Positions 27,366 through 35,959 of a stretch of 64,000 bases of DNA are shown here, piece after piece. The stretch is from positions 1 through 64,000 of the forward strand of contig NZ_JBLFBO010000010.1 in the NCBI RefSeq assembly GCF_047338595.1. Direction: 5' to 3'. Positions within the stretch are counted from its first letter, which is position 1, and every line of letters starts with the position of its first letter. The stretch is from Nitrospira_D sp019636945 (lineage in GTDB: Bacteria > Nitrospirota > Nitrospiria > Nitrospirales > Nitrospiraceae). The notes beneath the pieces were generated by a model that saw only the letters and a program-made list of their open reading frames with translations, searched no databases and had not been told where the DNA came from. A program made the position numbers and the translations under genes.

Positions 27366-27441
27366 TGGAGCTGGCGAGAGGAATCGAACCTCCAACCTGC
27401 GGTTTACAAAACCGCTGCTCTGCCGATTGAGCTACGCCAGC
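27366..27441 (-). tRNA. tRNA-Thr (UGU anticodon)
   Basis: On the minus strand the 76-base sequence folds as a full cloverleaf. The acceptor arms are GCTGGCG and CGCCAGC, the D arm is GCTCAATCGGCAGAGC, and the anticodon stem GCGGT/ACCGC has loop TTTGTAA giving anticodon TGT. The T arm is GGAGGTTCGATTCCTC. An encoded TCCA 3' end is present. Confidence 0.95.
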
Positions 27442-27896
27442 TTCCTAATGATTTGAACGAGTTGCAGTTTTACAGACTCTCGGCCTTGGGGTCAAGTGTT
27501 CCGAGTGGTCTCTTGGCGACTTCGTCCGGTAAAGACGAAGCGAGGTGGCCATGCCCTGCGCCCATTGCGCAAGCATGCGGGTGCCGACGTCCTCGAACTC
27601 CGAGTGATTTTTGATGTAGAAGGTAAAGGGGGTCGTGCGTCTTTTCATGCATGGTGAATACGTCGAGCGCATTGATAATGGCCAATCCGTTGTCACTGCC
27701 GTGGGTCCATTATATCTGTGGACATATTTAGAATGGGTCAAGACGACTGATACGCTGTCCGACTGAGCTATGGATTTACGAAGGACTTGTTGGGCCGATC
27801 AGCAATAGGGAGGCGTGTTTCGCTCACAGTCCTTGCTTGAGGATCGAGTGAGGAGTGGTTGGTGGATGAGTGAAGCTGACTATCGTGGGTCAGTGG
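27442..27896. other. 455-base stretch without a confident gene
   Basis: No reading frame with a ribosome site or recognisable family was found. Two overlapping minus-strand frames at 27445-27741 show short protein-like segments (for example TPFTFYIKNHSEFEDVGTRM), which could be a frame-shifted gene remnant. At 27733-27774 the minus strand resembles the 5' half of a tRNA. Confidence 0.4.
27733..27774 (-). pseudogene. Possible tRNA 5'-half remnant
   Basis: The minus strand reads CCATAGCTCAGTCGGACAGC, which matches the D arm of many tRNAs (TAGCTCAGNNGGNNAGAGC) with one base lost. The anticodon arm and everything after are not recognisable. It lies about 290 bases from the intact tRNA-Thr gene. 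Confidence 0.35.
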
Positions 27897-28166
27897 TTAG
27901 GCAGCGGGTTGTTTGGTCACGTCCCAGCCTGGAAAGACCAGGACGGCGGGATGGCATTGCAGTACCAGCGCCAGGGTTTTGGCCCGTTCGACGCCCAGAT
28001 TGATGGTGTTGTTTTCGATCGCCGAGATTGTGGACTGTGGAATTTTGGTCCTGCGTGCCAGTTCGCTCTGCGTGAGCCCCTGGAGTTCACGAACGATCCG
28101 AACGGATTCTCCTACCGACACCGCAGTCCGTACTTTTGCCGGACGAACGTCTTTCATTTTCATCAT
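27897..28166 (-). CDS. HigA-like antitoxin, Xre/Cro helix-turn-helix
   Basis: An 89-residue protein with an Xre-type HTH at about 30-60 (GLTQSELARRTKIPQSTISAIENN). In HigBA-type modules the antitoxin neutralises the toxin and represses the promoter. GGAGG lies just upstream of two in-frame ATGs (28166 and 28163). The first overlaps the toxin stop as ATGA, so toxin-then-antitoxin coupling is typical of HigBA. Its likely operator is the palindrome at 28461-28475. Confidence 0.85.
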   Translation of the reverse strand: MMKMKDVRPAKVRTAVSVGESVRIVRELQGLTQSELARRTKIPQSTISAIENNTINLGVERAKTLALVLQCHPAVLVFPGWDVTKQPAA

Positions 28167-28444
28167 TGCCTCCGATAATCGTGCGCGGTGACGTCCATGA
28201 CCACTACCAGGATGCGCTGGGCTTCAACCTTGTAGATCACTCGATACCGCACATTCAGTCGTGATGATCGATGTCCTTCCCATTCTCCTTGAAGCCGCTC
28301 ATCGTGGAACTCCTTGATGAGACGCAAGCCTGCCGGGCCTGAGATCCGCACGATGTCTTTCCACTTCTCATAGCGTTTCAGTAACTCAACCGGAAGGCGA
28401 TCAAGGCTCCTGCTCGCTCGACGGTGTTCGTAGATCTCCCACAT
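28163..28444 (-). CDS. RelE/HigB-family toxin (mRNA interferase or gyrase-type)
   Basis: A 93-residue basic protein with the RelE-fold layout. SRSLDRLPVELLKRYEKWKDIV forms the N-terminal helices, and LKxLKGEWEGHRSSRLNVRYRVIYKVE-like segments and VVMDVTAHDYR are the C-terminal strands. The family cuts ribosome-bound mRNA or hits gyrase; which applies here cannot be told. ATG at 28444 chosen because it places the WEIYEHRRASRSL N-terminus at family length. Confidence 0.8.
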   Translation of the reverse strand: MWEIYEHRRASRSLDRLPVELLKRYEKWKDIVRISGPAGLRLIKEFHDERLQGEWEGHRSSRLNVRYRVIYKVEAQRILVVVMDVTAHDYRRQ

Positions 28445-28460
28445 GGACGAGCGTACTATA

Positions 28461-28475
28461 CTATATAAGATATAG
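28461..28475. promoter_or_regulatory. Palindromic operator of the toxin-antitoxin operon
   Basis: CTATATAAGATATAG is a perfect inverted repeat with a three-base centre, 17 bases upstream of the toxin ATG and inside an AT-rich promoter-like region. Autorepression by the HTH antitoxin is the expected use. Confidence 0.5.
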
Positions 28476-28483
28476 CCCAGCAC

Positions 28484-28842
28484 AATCCATTAATAGGGCC
28501 AGGCTTCGGTATCTTAACGATTGACGCTGGTTCACAAGGACGCTGCATGACGCACTCCCCCTTCCGGATGGACCGACAGGACATGAGTGAAGGACATGCA
28601 TCCACCTCCGTCGATGGCGCGGTGAGGGAATGTGGTTTCTTCTCAGTGCGGGTTCCTGCGGCAGCACTGGTCCGGATCACGACCGCGCATTCGTCCTCTG
28701 GTCGGATGGACGGAGGGTAGAATGTCCGGATGTTCGATCCACTTCCGGTTTACCGACCCTTGTAAAAGTAATTGATATCGCTTGCAAAGAGTGGCGTGGG
28801 CCATTATTCTAAGCCCGCCATGCATTTCGTATTCCACATTTT
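28484..28842. other. 359-base non-coding region upstream of the sigma54 activator
   Basis: No supported gene. Overlapping short frames have no ribosome sites. It must contain the promoter of the 28843 activator, but I see no site with the GG-N10-GC spacing here and no convincing sigma70 pair. Confidence 0.4.
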
Positions 28843-30300
28843 ATGAGTATGAACCAAGTCAACGTATTAATTGTCGATGATGATGCGGCCGTCCGGGCAA
28901 TTCTGCAGGAGGTGCTTCTGCATGAAGGCTATGGTGTGTCCATGGCCGAGGACGGCAACGCGGCCATTCACATTGCCAAGGAGTCGGTCGTTCATATCGT
29001 GATCACGGACTTGCAGTTGCCCGATATCGATGGGCTGGAGATTATCGATCGTTTGGCCAAGCAGGATGCCAAAATCATTCCCATCATGATGACCGGGTTC
29101 GGGACGATCGAAACCGCGGTTCGGGCCATGAAGTCCGGGGCCTTTGAGTTCATTACCAAACCCTTTGATCTTGAGACGGTTGCGGTCGTGGTGCGAAAGG
29201 CGGCGGAGTTCTATCGGCTGCGACAGGAAAACCACCTGCTGCGGAAAGCCGTCCGTGATCAGTATCGATTAGAGCAGTTGGTCGGAGTCAGTGAGCCGAT
29301 GCAACAGGTGTTGGAGTTCGTGCAAAAGGTCGCCGACAGCGACAGCACGGTCATGATCCAAGGGGAAAGCGGGACCGGCAAAGAGTTGGTTGCCCGGATG
29401 CTTCACTTCAACAGTTTGCGAAGGGACCGCCCGCTCGTTCCGGTCAACTGCGGGGCCATTCCTGAAAACCTGCTGGAGTCGGAACTCTTCGGACACGAAA
29501 AAGGTGCGTTCACCGGCGCTACTCATTCGCGGATGGGTCGGTTTGAATTGGCGAACGGCGGGACGATCTTTCTTGATGAAATCGGCGAGATGAGCCTTCC
29601 CTTGCAGGTCAAGCTCCTGCGGGTGTTGCAGGAGCGGGAGTTTGAACGAGTCGGAGGCAATCGCACGATTCATGTGGATGTGCGCATTATCGCGGCGACG
29701 AATCAGGATCTCGAGTTGCAGGTGGAGGAACGGCGATTTCGGAAAGATCTTTTCTATCGGCTCAACGTCATTCCCATCCTGATTCCTCCTCTTCGCGAAC
29801 GCCGAAGCGATATTCCGCTGCTCATTGAGCATTTCCTGGCCCGGTTCAATCAGAGCAAACATACGGATGTGTCGGGCTTTTCGACTGAGGCGCTGCAGTT
29901 CTTGATCGAGTACGATTGGCCCGGTAACATTCGCGAGCTGGAGAACATGATCGAGCGATTGGTTGTCCTGAAAAAACAGGGGACGCTGGGTGTCGAGGAC
30001 TTGCCTCAAAAATTCGGTCGCCGGTCGATGACGCCTGAATTCAAGGAACAGTTCATCCGGTTCAACGACGATGGGATCAATCTCTCGAGAGAAGTGGAAC
30101 AGTACGAAAAGCATCTCATCATGGAAGCGTTGCGCAAGGCGAATGGGGTTACGTCCAGAGCCGCGCAGTTGCTCCACTTGAATCGAACCACGTTGGTTGA
30201 AAAGCTGAAACGCAAGGGAGTCGATCCACGCTCCCATGTGGAAACTCTTCCGCTCTGGCCCCGCGTATCCAGTCAAAAGATTGACGACCTTCCGACCTAG
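28843..30300 (+). CDS. NtrC-family sigma54-dependent response regulator
   Basis: A 485-residue protein with a receiver domain (1-120; Asp12/Asp13, phospho-Asp56 in VITDLQLPD, Lys in FITKPFD). The AAA+ sigma54-interaction domain (about 145-375) carries GESGTGKE (Walker A), GHEKGAFTGA and GGTIFLDEIGEM (Walker B). A C-terminal Fis-type HTH carries VTSRAAQLLHLNRTTLVEKLKRKG. The GAFTGA loop is intact, so it can remodel sigma54 holoenzyme. No kinase gene follows directly; the kinase at 32590 is the nearest candidate partner. Starts at 28843 and 28849 are both possible. Confidence 0.92.
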   Translation: MSMNQVNVLIVDDDAAVRAILQEVLLHEGYGVSMAEDGNAAIHIAKESVVHIVITDLQLPDIDGLEIIDRLAKQDAKIIPIMMTGFGTIETAVRAMKSGAFEFITKPFDLETVAVVVRKAAEFYRLRQENHLLRKAVRDQYRLEQLVGVSEPMQQVLEFVQKVADSDSTVMIQGESGTGKELVARMLHFNSLRRDRPLVPVNCGAIPENLLESELFGHEKGAFTGATHSRMGRFELANGGTIFLDEIGEMSLPLQVKLLRVLQEREFERVGGNRTIHVDVRIIAATNQDLELQVEERRFRKDLFYRLNVIPILIPPLRERRSDIPLLIEHFLARFNQSKHTDVSGFSTEALQFLIEYDWPGNIRELENMIERLVVLKKQGTLGVEDLPQKFGRRSMTPEFKEQFIRFNDDGINLSREVEQYEKHLIMEALRKANGVTSRAAQLLHLNRTTLVEKLKRKGVDPRSHVETLPLWPRVSSQKIDDLPT

Positions 30301-30388
30301 TCGATGCCAGTCCTGACGCGATTCCGGCTGATTCTCAATTCCTCTCCATAACTCTCCTGATTTTCCTCAAGTTTTTGAGTGTGGCGAA

Positions 30389-30404
30389 GGGCATGAGCCT
30401 TGCT
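30389..30404 (+). promoter_or_regulatory. Predicted sigma54 promoter of the TPR-kinase-regulator operon
   Basis: GGGCATGAGCCTTGCT has GG (30390-30391) and GC (30402-30403) separated by exactly ten bases, and matches the TGGCAC-N5-TTGCW pattern at GGCA and TTGCT. Transcription would begin near 30415, only a few bases before the GTG at 30419. Confidence 0.6.
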
Positions 30405-30418
30405 GATGTCTTCCCGCT

Positions 30419-32593
30419 GTGAATCTATGCCGTCTTCTATATGTCGGAGTGATGCTCCTGAGTGTCGTCTGGGCGGCCGGGCCTCAGCTGGTCATCGGAC
30501 AGGCGCTTCCCTCGGGGAAGAGTTCCGGTATGCCCGCCGGTGGACGGCTGGCCGCGGTGAAAAGCCAGGCGCCGGTTGAACGGCTTGCTCTGCTCTTGCC
30601 GGACGATGGCCCACGGCTGGAAGGTCAGTCGACCGGGATCGATGGATTGGCTTGGCAGGAGGGGCAGTCTGCGTACAGGAAGCAAGCGTGGGCGGAGGCT
30701 CAACGATTCTTCGTCAAGATTGTCACGGACCACCCTGAAAGCCCGCTTGTGCCGTCGGCCAAGGCGTTTCTCATTGAGTTGGCCCTTCGTGAGGACTCCT
30801 CCGGCCAAGGTCGCGCGTCGGGAATCCAGGAGTATAAGAAACTCGTGCGAGACCATCCGCAGTCGGTCAATGCCCGGAGAGCAGAGTGGCGGATGGGTGA
30901 TCTCTACTTTGAGCAAGGATGGTATCAAGAAGCCCAGGTGTTCTATGAGCAAGCGATGGCGCATGCCGAGAGCCGTCACTTCGATGGTCCACGATCGTTG
31001 CTCGGTCTGGGTTATGCGTTTATGGCGATGGGTAAGTGGAGCGAGGCGGAGCATGCGTTTTCAAATGTGCGCACACGGACGGAGCACGAGCCGCTGTTGC
31101 AAGGTGCCACGCTGGGGTTAGCCCATGCCTTGTATCGGCAACAGCGATATTCCGACGCCCAACCGCTCTTTGACCTCGCCTATCGACGGTGGCCGCGTTT
31201 GGTCAAGGCAGATCCGCTTGCGATTCACCGGTTTGCCGTGACGGAAATCAGGCTCCAGCATGAAACCTCCGCAAGGGAGTTGCTGCTCTTGTTGTATAAC
31301 CTCTATCCCCGCTATGAGCATACGCCCGCGGCGCTGTTACAGCTCGCCGAGAGCCTGAGGGCCGGCGCGAACCAGCGACTTGCAGAGTTTGTCTATGCCC
31401 TTCTTCCCGCGCTCTATCCCTATAGCCTGCCGGCCACGACAGCCAAGCTCCGCTTAGCGGCTCAGCAGACGGAGACGATGCAGACCAGCGACATCGAGTC
31501 ACTGGGGCGGACCGTCAGTGCCATGATGCACGATGTCCCAGTTCCGTTTCAGAACGCCGCATCGTACCGAGCACTGTTGGAAGACATTGCCGCGCGAGAA
31601 GCGGAAAACCCAGCCGGGAGCGAGGCACTCTTTTATCTGGCGAAAGCGGCAGAGCAGCGTCATGACATGAACCAGGCGATTGGACTCTACCGGGAGATCA
31701 CGCTGAAGACGGCCCAGGTGACCGATCCCTGGGCGACGAAAGCGGCAGACCGCCTGACTGCGCTGCTGACTCCATGGATGGAAGCCGCTATCGCCTCGCA
31801 GGATGATCTGACGGTGGTCAGTTTGTTCCATCGGCATGGAACTGTGGCCAGACAACGGTATGCGCGATCGCCCCTCTTGCTGCAGATTGCTGACGCGCAT
31901 CGTCGGCTGGGATTCTCGACGGAAGGGAGCAGCCTTTACCAGCAGGTGATCAAGGCGCACGCCGAGCCAGGGTTGATCGAGCCGGCCTTGATCGGGCTTG
32001 GCAAAATCTATCTGGATCAGCGCGACCCCGATGCGGCGCGGAAGGTGTTCGAGCGATATCGCTTTCAGTTTCCGCTTGGAGCCTACGAAGGGGAAGTCGT
32101 GCTATTGCTGGTGAAGACTATGCGGCAGCAGCGAGACATGCAGGGTCTCCTCCAGTTGTGCCGCACGTGGCTGCTGCGCCATCCCGGTCATCGGGAGCGC
32201 CCCGCGATGTACCTTGAGCTGGCCAAGACGTTGGGAGAGCTGGAGAAGCTCGAAGAGTCGGCGCTCGCGTATGAAGAAGGTCTCAAGGTCGGGGCGGTCG
32301 CGTCTTCCGATACGCTGTTGACCTACGCGGACACATTGTCACGGCTGAATCGGCACGAACGAGCGATCGCAGCGTATCAGTCGGTATTGGAGAAAAAACC
32401 CAATGTGCGCCAGGCTGAATGGGCTCGCTTGCAAATGGCACAGCACTGGACTGCACTGAAGCAATACGATCGCGCCACGGTGGCGCTGGCGGAACTCGGC
32501 CGCGCGGATGACGAGATGGTCAACCGGCTCTCGGCCTCGCTCAAGGGGGCCGCGCAGACGGTCCGGCATACAGGAAAAGCGGAGGGGCTATGA
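30419..32593 (+). CDS. TPR-repeat secreted protein upstream of the flagellar two-component pair
   Basis: A 724-residue protein. The signal-like N-terminus (LLYVGVMLLSVVWA) is followed by many tetratricopeptide units across 75-700. Examples are QSAYRKQAWAEAQRFFVKIVTDHP, WRMGDLYFEQGWYQEAQVFYEQA, LGKIYLDQRDPDAARKVFERY and SRLNRHERAIAAYQSVLEKKP. It probably scaffolds periplasmic proteins. The start is uncertain: GTG 30419 gives a complete signal peptide but almost no leader after the sigma54 site; ATG 30452 is in frame. Its stop overlaps the kinase start by four bases, tying it to flagellar control. Confidence 0.75.
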   Translation: MNLCRLLYVGVMLLSVVWAAGPQLVIGQALPSGKSSGMPAGGRLAAVKSQAPVERLALLLPDDGPRLEGQSTGIDGLAWQEGQSAYRKQAWAEAQRFFVKIVTDHPESPLVPSAKAFLIELALREDSSGQGRASGIQEYKKLVRDHPQSVNARRAEWRMGDLYFEQGWYQEAQVFYEQAMAHAESRHFDGPRSLLGLGYAFMAMGKWSEAEHAFSNVRTRTEHEPLLQGATLGLAHALYRQQRYSDAQPLFDLAYRRWPRLVKADPLAIHRFAVTEIRLQHETSARELLLLLYNLYPRYEHTPAALLQLAESLRAGANQRLAEFVYALLPALYPYSLPATTAKLRLAAQQTETMQTSDIESLGRTVSAMMHDVPVPFQNAASYRALLEDIAAREAENPAGSEALFYLAKAAEQRHDMNQAIGLYREITLKTAQVTDPWATKAADRLTALLTPWMEAAIASQDDLTVVSLFHRHGTVARQRYARSPLLLQIADAHRRLGFSTEGSSLYQQVIKAHAEPGLIEPALIGLGKIYLDQRDPDAARKVFERYRFQFPLGAYEGEVVLLLVKTMRQQRDMQGLLQLCRTWLLRHPGHRERPAMYLELAKTLGELEKLEESALAYEEGLKVGAVASSDTLLTYADTLSRLNRHERAIAAYQSVLEKKPNVRQAEWARLQMAQHWTALKQYDRATVALAELGRADDEMVNRLSASLKGAAQTVRHTGKAEGL

Positions 32594-33888
32594 CCAGCCT
32601 GGCGACGAATCCGGACGAACGGGCCCTCTTGCAGGCGGCGTTTCAGAGTTTCGACGAGGCCGCGCATACGTTACAGCAATCCTACAGTGCGCTCACGGCA
32701 CGGGTGGAGGAGATGGATGCCGAACTTGCGCAGAGCAACGATGCGCTTCGGCGACAGCTTGTCGATAACGAAGCCATGCGCGTGCGCTTGGATGGCATTC
32801 TTGAGTCGTTGTCGACGGGGGTGGTGGTGGTGGACGAATGCGGGGTCATCACTCGCAGCAATCGCGCCGCGGAGCAGCTCCTTGGGGCGAGCGATGTGGA
32901 ACTGCGAAATCATCGCATCCCGGAGGTCTTGGCGGAGCGAGGCCTCACCGTCTCTGATCGCCCGCAACGCATCGGACAGAGCGTGGTGTCCATCAGCCAG
33001 GTCCCGCTTCGAAACGACTCCGGTGATGATTCCGGGCAGCTTGTGCTGCTTCAGGACATCACCCGGGTCTATCAACTCGAAGAGCAATTGCAACGAAAGG
33101 ATCGGCTCGCCGCGATGGGTGAGTTGATCGGTCGGATCGCGCATGAGATCCGCAATCCATTGGGCAGTGTGGAACTCTTTGCGTCTCTGCTGCAACGAGA
33201 CCTCGACGCGCATGAACCTACGCAACGGTACGCGCAGCAGATTTCGCAGGCCGTTCGGTTGATGGATGGTCTGTTGGCGAATCTGCTGCTGTATATGCGC
33301 CCGGTGCACTTGACCCGCGCGTGGCACGACACGGAATCGTTACTCAGCGACTCGATCGAGTTGGCCGCTCATGCGATTGCCAAAGTACCCGTGAACATCC
33401 GTATGGACATCAGCCGGGAGGTGCCATTGTTGTGGTGTCACGATGGACAGTTGAAACAGGTCGTTGTGAACCTGGTCGTCAATGCCGTACAGGCGATGCC
33501 GAACGGAGGCGAGTTAGGAATCAGTCTCTCCCAGGAGCCGCTTCAGACGCTGGGGTCTCCCGCAGTACGACTGACCGTCCGTGATTCCGGTATGGGGATC
33601 GATCCGGCGCATCGGTCGCGCCTGTTCGATCCATTTTTTACGACGAAAGACGAGGGCACGGGTCTGGGGCTCGCCATCGTGCATTCCATTGTGGACGCCC
33701 ACCATGGACGGATCGACGTCGAGAGCACGGTGGGGCAGGGCACGGCCTGTTCAATCATACTCCCTCATCCTTCGGTAGCCGGAGACGTGAGTGCCAAGAC
33801 CGGCCCCGGTTGCGAAGACTGTGATGTCAATGACGCCGAGCGATCGGCGGGAGAGATCGTCCTCATGGAGGATTCGTCTTATGAGTGA
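32590..33888 (+). CDS. PAS-containing sensor histidine kinase (FlrB/AtoS-like)
   Basis: A 432-residue cytoplasmic kinase without membrane segments. An N-terminal coiled region (about 20-65) precedes a PAS domain (about 65-160). The H-box GELIGRIAHEIRNPLGSVEL carries His185. The N-box is QVVVNLVVNAVQAMP, and the G-boxes are DSGMGIDP and GTGLGLAIVHSI. A 38-residue tail of no known type follows the ATPase. It overlaps the TPR gene by four bases and the regulator by eight, forming one operon. FlrB-type kinases control middle flagellar genes, which begin 1.6 kb downstream. Confidence 0.92.
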   Translation: MTSLATNPDERALLQAAFQSFDEAAHTLQQSYSALTARVEEMDAELAQSNDALRRQLVDNEAMRVRLDGILESLSTGVVVVDECGVITRSNRAAEQLLGASDVELRNHRIPEVLAERGLTVSDRPQRIGQSVVSISQVPLRNDSGDDSGQLVLLQDITRVYQLEEQLQRKDRLAAMGELIGRIAHEIRNPLGSVELFASLLQRDLDAHEPTQRYAQQISQAVRLMDGLLANLLLYMRPVHLTRAWHDTESLLSDSIELAAHAIAKVPVNIRMDISREVPLLWCHDGQLKQVVVNLVVNAVQAMPNGGELGISLSQEPLQTLGSPAVRLTVRDSGMGIDPAHRSRLFDPFFTTKDEGTGLGLAIVHSIVDAHHGRIDVESTVGQGTACSIILPHPSVAGDVSAKTGPGCEDCDVNDAERSAGEIVLMEDSSYE

Positions 33889-35296
33889 CCGTGAGAAGCA
33901 AGTCCCGACGGCAGAAACCGGTGAGGAGCAGGAGCGGATTCTGGTCGTTGACGACGATCCGTCGATGCGTATCGCCTTGATGGAAACTATCAGGCGACTC
34001 GGCTATGCCGTACAGGGAGCGGTTGATGGGACAGAGGCATTGGAGCGGATCACAAAGTTTCGTCCTTGGTTGGTCTTGACCGATTTGCGCATGCCGCGCC
34101 TCACTGGTCTCGAGCTGATCAAGGAGATGAAGGCCCGCGCCCCTCAGACGGCGATTGTCCTCATGACGGCCTATGGGACGGTTGAAACCGCCGTTGAGGC
34201 CATGAAGCTGGGAGCCAGCGAATATCTGCTGAAGCCATTTTCCATGGATGTGCTGGAACGGGCGATTGCCAATCTCAAAGCAGGCCGTGAGGAAGGGGTT
34301 GGCCTCGGTCAGCCGGTTCATCAGGTGGAACACCGAGCCCTGCTCAGCCAAGATCCGGGGATGGTGAGACTCCTGAGCACGATAGAAGGAGTGGCCTCCA
34401 GTCAGGCCACCGTCCTGATTCATGGTGAAAGCGGAACGGGCAAAGAGTTGCTGGCACGGTTTATCCACTTGCGAAGTCCACGGGCCCATCGACCGTTTAT
34501 TGCAGTCAACTGTGCCGCGCTTCCCGATGGATTATTGGAGAGTGAACTCTTCGGTCATGAGCGAGGTGCCTTTACCGGTGCCGTCATCCGGAAAGTCGGG
34601 AAGTTCGAGATGGCTCACACCGGCACCCTCCTCTTGGACGAAATCAGCGAAATGAATCTGGCCCTCCAGGCGAAACTGTTGCGCGTCCTACAGGAACGTG
34701 AGGTGGATCGGATCGGCGGGCGTGACCCGGTTCCCGTCAACATTCGTGTCATCGCCACGACGAACCGTGTGCTCTATCGGGAGGTTGAGCAAGGCCGCTT
34801 TCGTGAAGATCTCTATTATCGATTAAACGTCTTTCCCGTAACGGTGCCACCGTTACGAGAGCGGGTCGTCGATATTCCCATCCTCGCGCGCCACTTTGTG
34901 AACCAATCGGCCATGAGAAACGGTCTGACCCCCCCGGTCGTGTCGGAGGGTGCTCTGGCACATTTGCAACGGTTGCCCTGGAAAGGAAATGTGCGTGAGT
35001 TGGAGAACGTGATGGAACGGGCGTTGTTGTTAGCCGGCCAGGGCGCAATCTTGCCGGAACATTGTCCTCCTGAACGGAGCGAGGAGGTTACCATCCCGTT
35101 TGTGCGTGCAGCGCAACCGGCCAATGGGTCGCTGTGGGAGATGGAGCGAGAGCTGATTTTCAAAACCTTGGCCCGCGTGAAAGACAATCGGACGCATGCG
35201 GCGAAAGAGTTGGGCATCAGCATTCGCACGCTCCGCAACAAACTCCGGGAGTATCGGGAGGGCGAACACTCGGCGTCCAGTTCGCCGGGAGGGTAA
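33881..35296 (+). CDS. FlrC-like sigma54-dependent response regulator
   Basis: A 471-residue protein with a receiver domain (phospho-Asp68 in VLTDLRMPRLTG; Lys in YLLKPFS). The AAA+ domain has GESGTGKE, GHERGAFTGA and TGTLLLDEISEM; a Fis-type HTH follows (DNRTHAAKELGISIRTLRNKLREY). The ATG at 33881 overlaps the kinase gene. Together with the kinase it forms the pair expected to switch on the sigma54 promoters seen before flgB, fliK, fliL and flgF. That target list is inference. Confidence 0.92.
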   Translation: MSDREKQVPTAETGEEQERILVVDDDPSMRIALMETIRRLGYAVQGAVDGTEALERITKFRPWLVLTDLRMPRLTGLELIKEMKARAPQTAIVLMTAYGTVETAVEAMKLGASEYLLKPFSMDVLERAIANLKAGREEGVGLGQPVHQVEHRALLSQDPGMVRLLSTIEGVASSQATVLIHGESGTGKELLARFIHLRSPRAHRPFIAVNCAALPDGLLESELFGHERGAFTGAVIRKVGKFEMAHTGTLLLDEISEMNLALQAKLLRVLQEREVDRIGGRDPVPVNIRVIATTNRVLYREVEQGRFREDLYYRLNVFPVTVPPLRERVVDIPILARHFVNQSAMRNGLTPPVVSEGALAHLQRLPWKGNVRELENVMERALLLAGQGAILPEHCPPERSEEVTIPFVRAAQPANGSLWEMERELIFKTLARVKDNRTHAAKELGISIRTLRNKLREYREGEHSASSSPGG

Positions 35297-35427
35297 CCAG
35301 AATTGCCGATGGGCAAATTTGTTCCAGGCAATCCATGTGTGTGACTGAGTGCTGAAGAGGCGGGAGGGCTGAACCCAGGACGTGCAGCCTGGAACTGCGT
35401 CGGCGGGTGACCTTTGAATGTGAAGAC

Positions 35428-35443
35428 CGGCATCCAGGTTGCA
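35428..35443 (+). promoter_or_regulatory. Predicted sigma54 promoter of the flgB operon
   Basis: CGGCATCCAGGTTGCA has GG (35429-35430) and GC (35441-35442) ten bases apart, with TTGCA at -12. The start point would be near 35453, leaving a leader of about 28 bases before flgB with the ribosome site AAAGGAG. Confidence 0.7.
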
Positions 35444-35480
35444 AGGACGAGGGGATGTCACGCTGAAAGGAGTCAGGAGT

Positions 35481-35891
35481 ATGACGATCTTCGATCGAAC
35501 AATGCGGTTGTTGGAGCGCACGCTCGACCTTCGTAGTGGTCGACAACGGGTCATCGCCTCCAATCTCGCCAACGAAGAAACGCCGGGCTATCGTGCATCG
35601 GAGCTGACGTTCATGGATCAACTGCAGTCGGCACACAAGGGGCGTCTCCCCATTGTCCTGGCGGCGACCCAGCCGCGGCATTTTGGGCTCAGGGGGGCGG
35701 AGGGAGTGCAGGCCGTGACCGGAAAGCTCAATGAAGTGCCGGCCGGCGACATTCCGCTCGATGCCAACTCGGTCAATCTCGAATTGGAGATGGCGAAGTT
35801 GTCCGAAAACGTCATGCAGTATAACGCTGCCGCCACCATCCTTTCGAAGAAGTTTCACGGGCTGTTGAATGCCATACGGGAGGGACGTTAA
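35481..35891 (+). CDS. flgB: Flagellar proximal rod protein FlgB
   Basis: Part of the drive-shaft rod in the periplasm. The 136-residue length is typical. The N-terminal helix with RQRVIASNLANEETPGYRASEL is the rod-protein signature (ASNLANxxTPGY). The C-terminal helix ends NAAATILSKKFHGLLNAIREG. Start at 35481 follows AAAGGAGTCAGG. It heads the large flgB-flgE run and sits under the sigma54 site at 35428. Confidence 0.95.
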   Translation: MTIFDRTMRLLERTLDLRSGRQRVIASNLANEETPGYRASELTFMDQLQSAHKGRLPIVLAATQPRHFGLRGAEGVQAVTGKLNEVPAGDIPLDANSVNLELEMAKLSENVMQYNAAATILSKKFHGLLNAIREGR

Positions 35892-35959
35892 CGAATTGCT
35901 GAGCCTCCCACCTCAGGGAGGCGGTTGACGAGTCATTTTTGATACCTAGGAGGTTTCCT

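Noticed and set aside
27445..27741. A 98-codon minus-strand frame in the gap after tRNA-Thr.
   Set aside because: No ribosome site, no family match and mixed frames; kept only as a possible remnant.
28740..28800. TTGCAAAG before the 28843 activator considered as a sigma54 -12 box.
   Set aside because: Ten bases before its GC there is TT, not GG, so the spacing rule fails.
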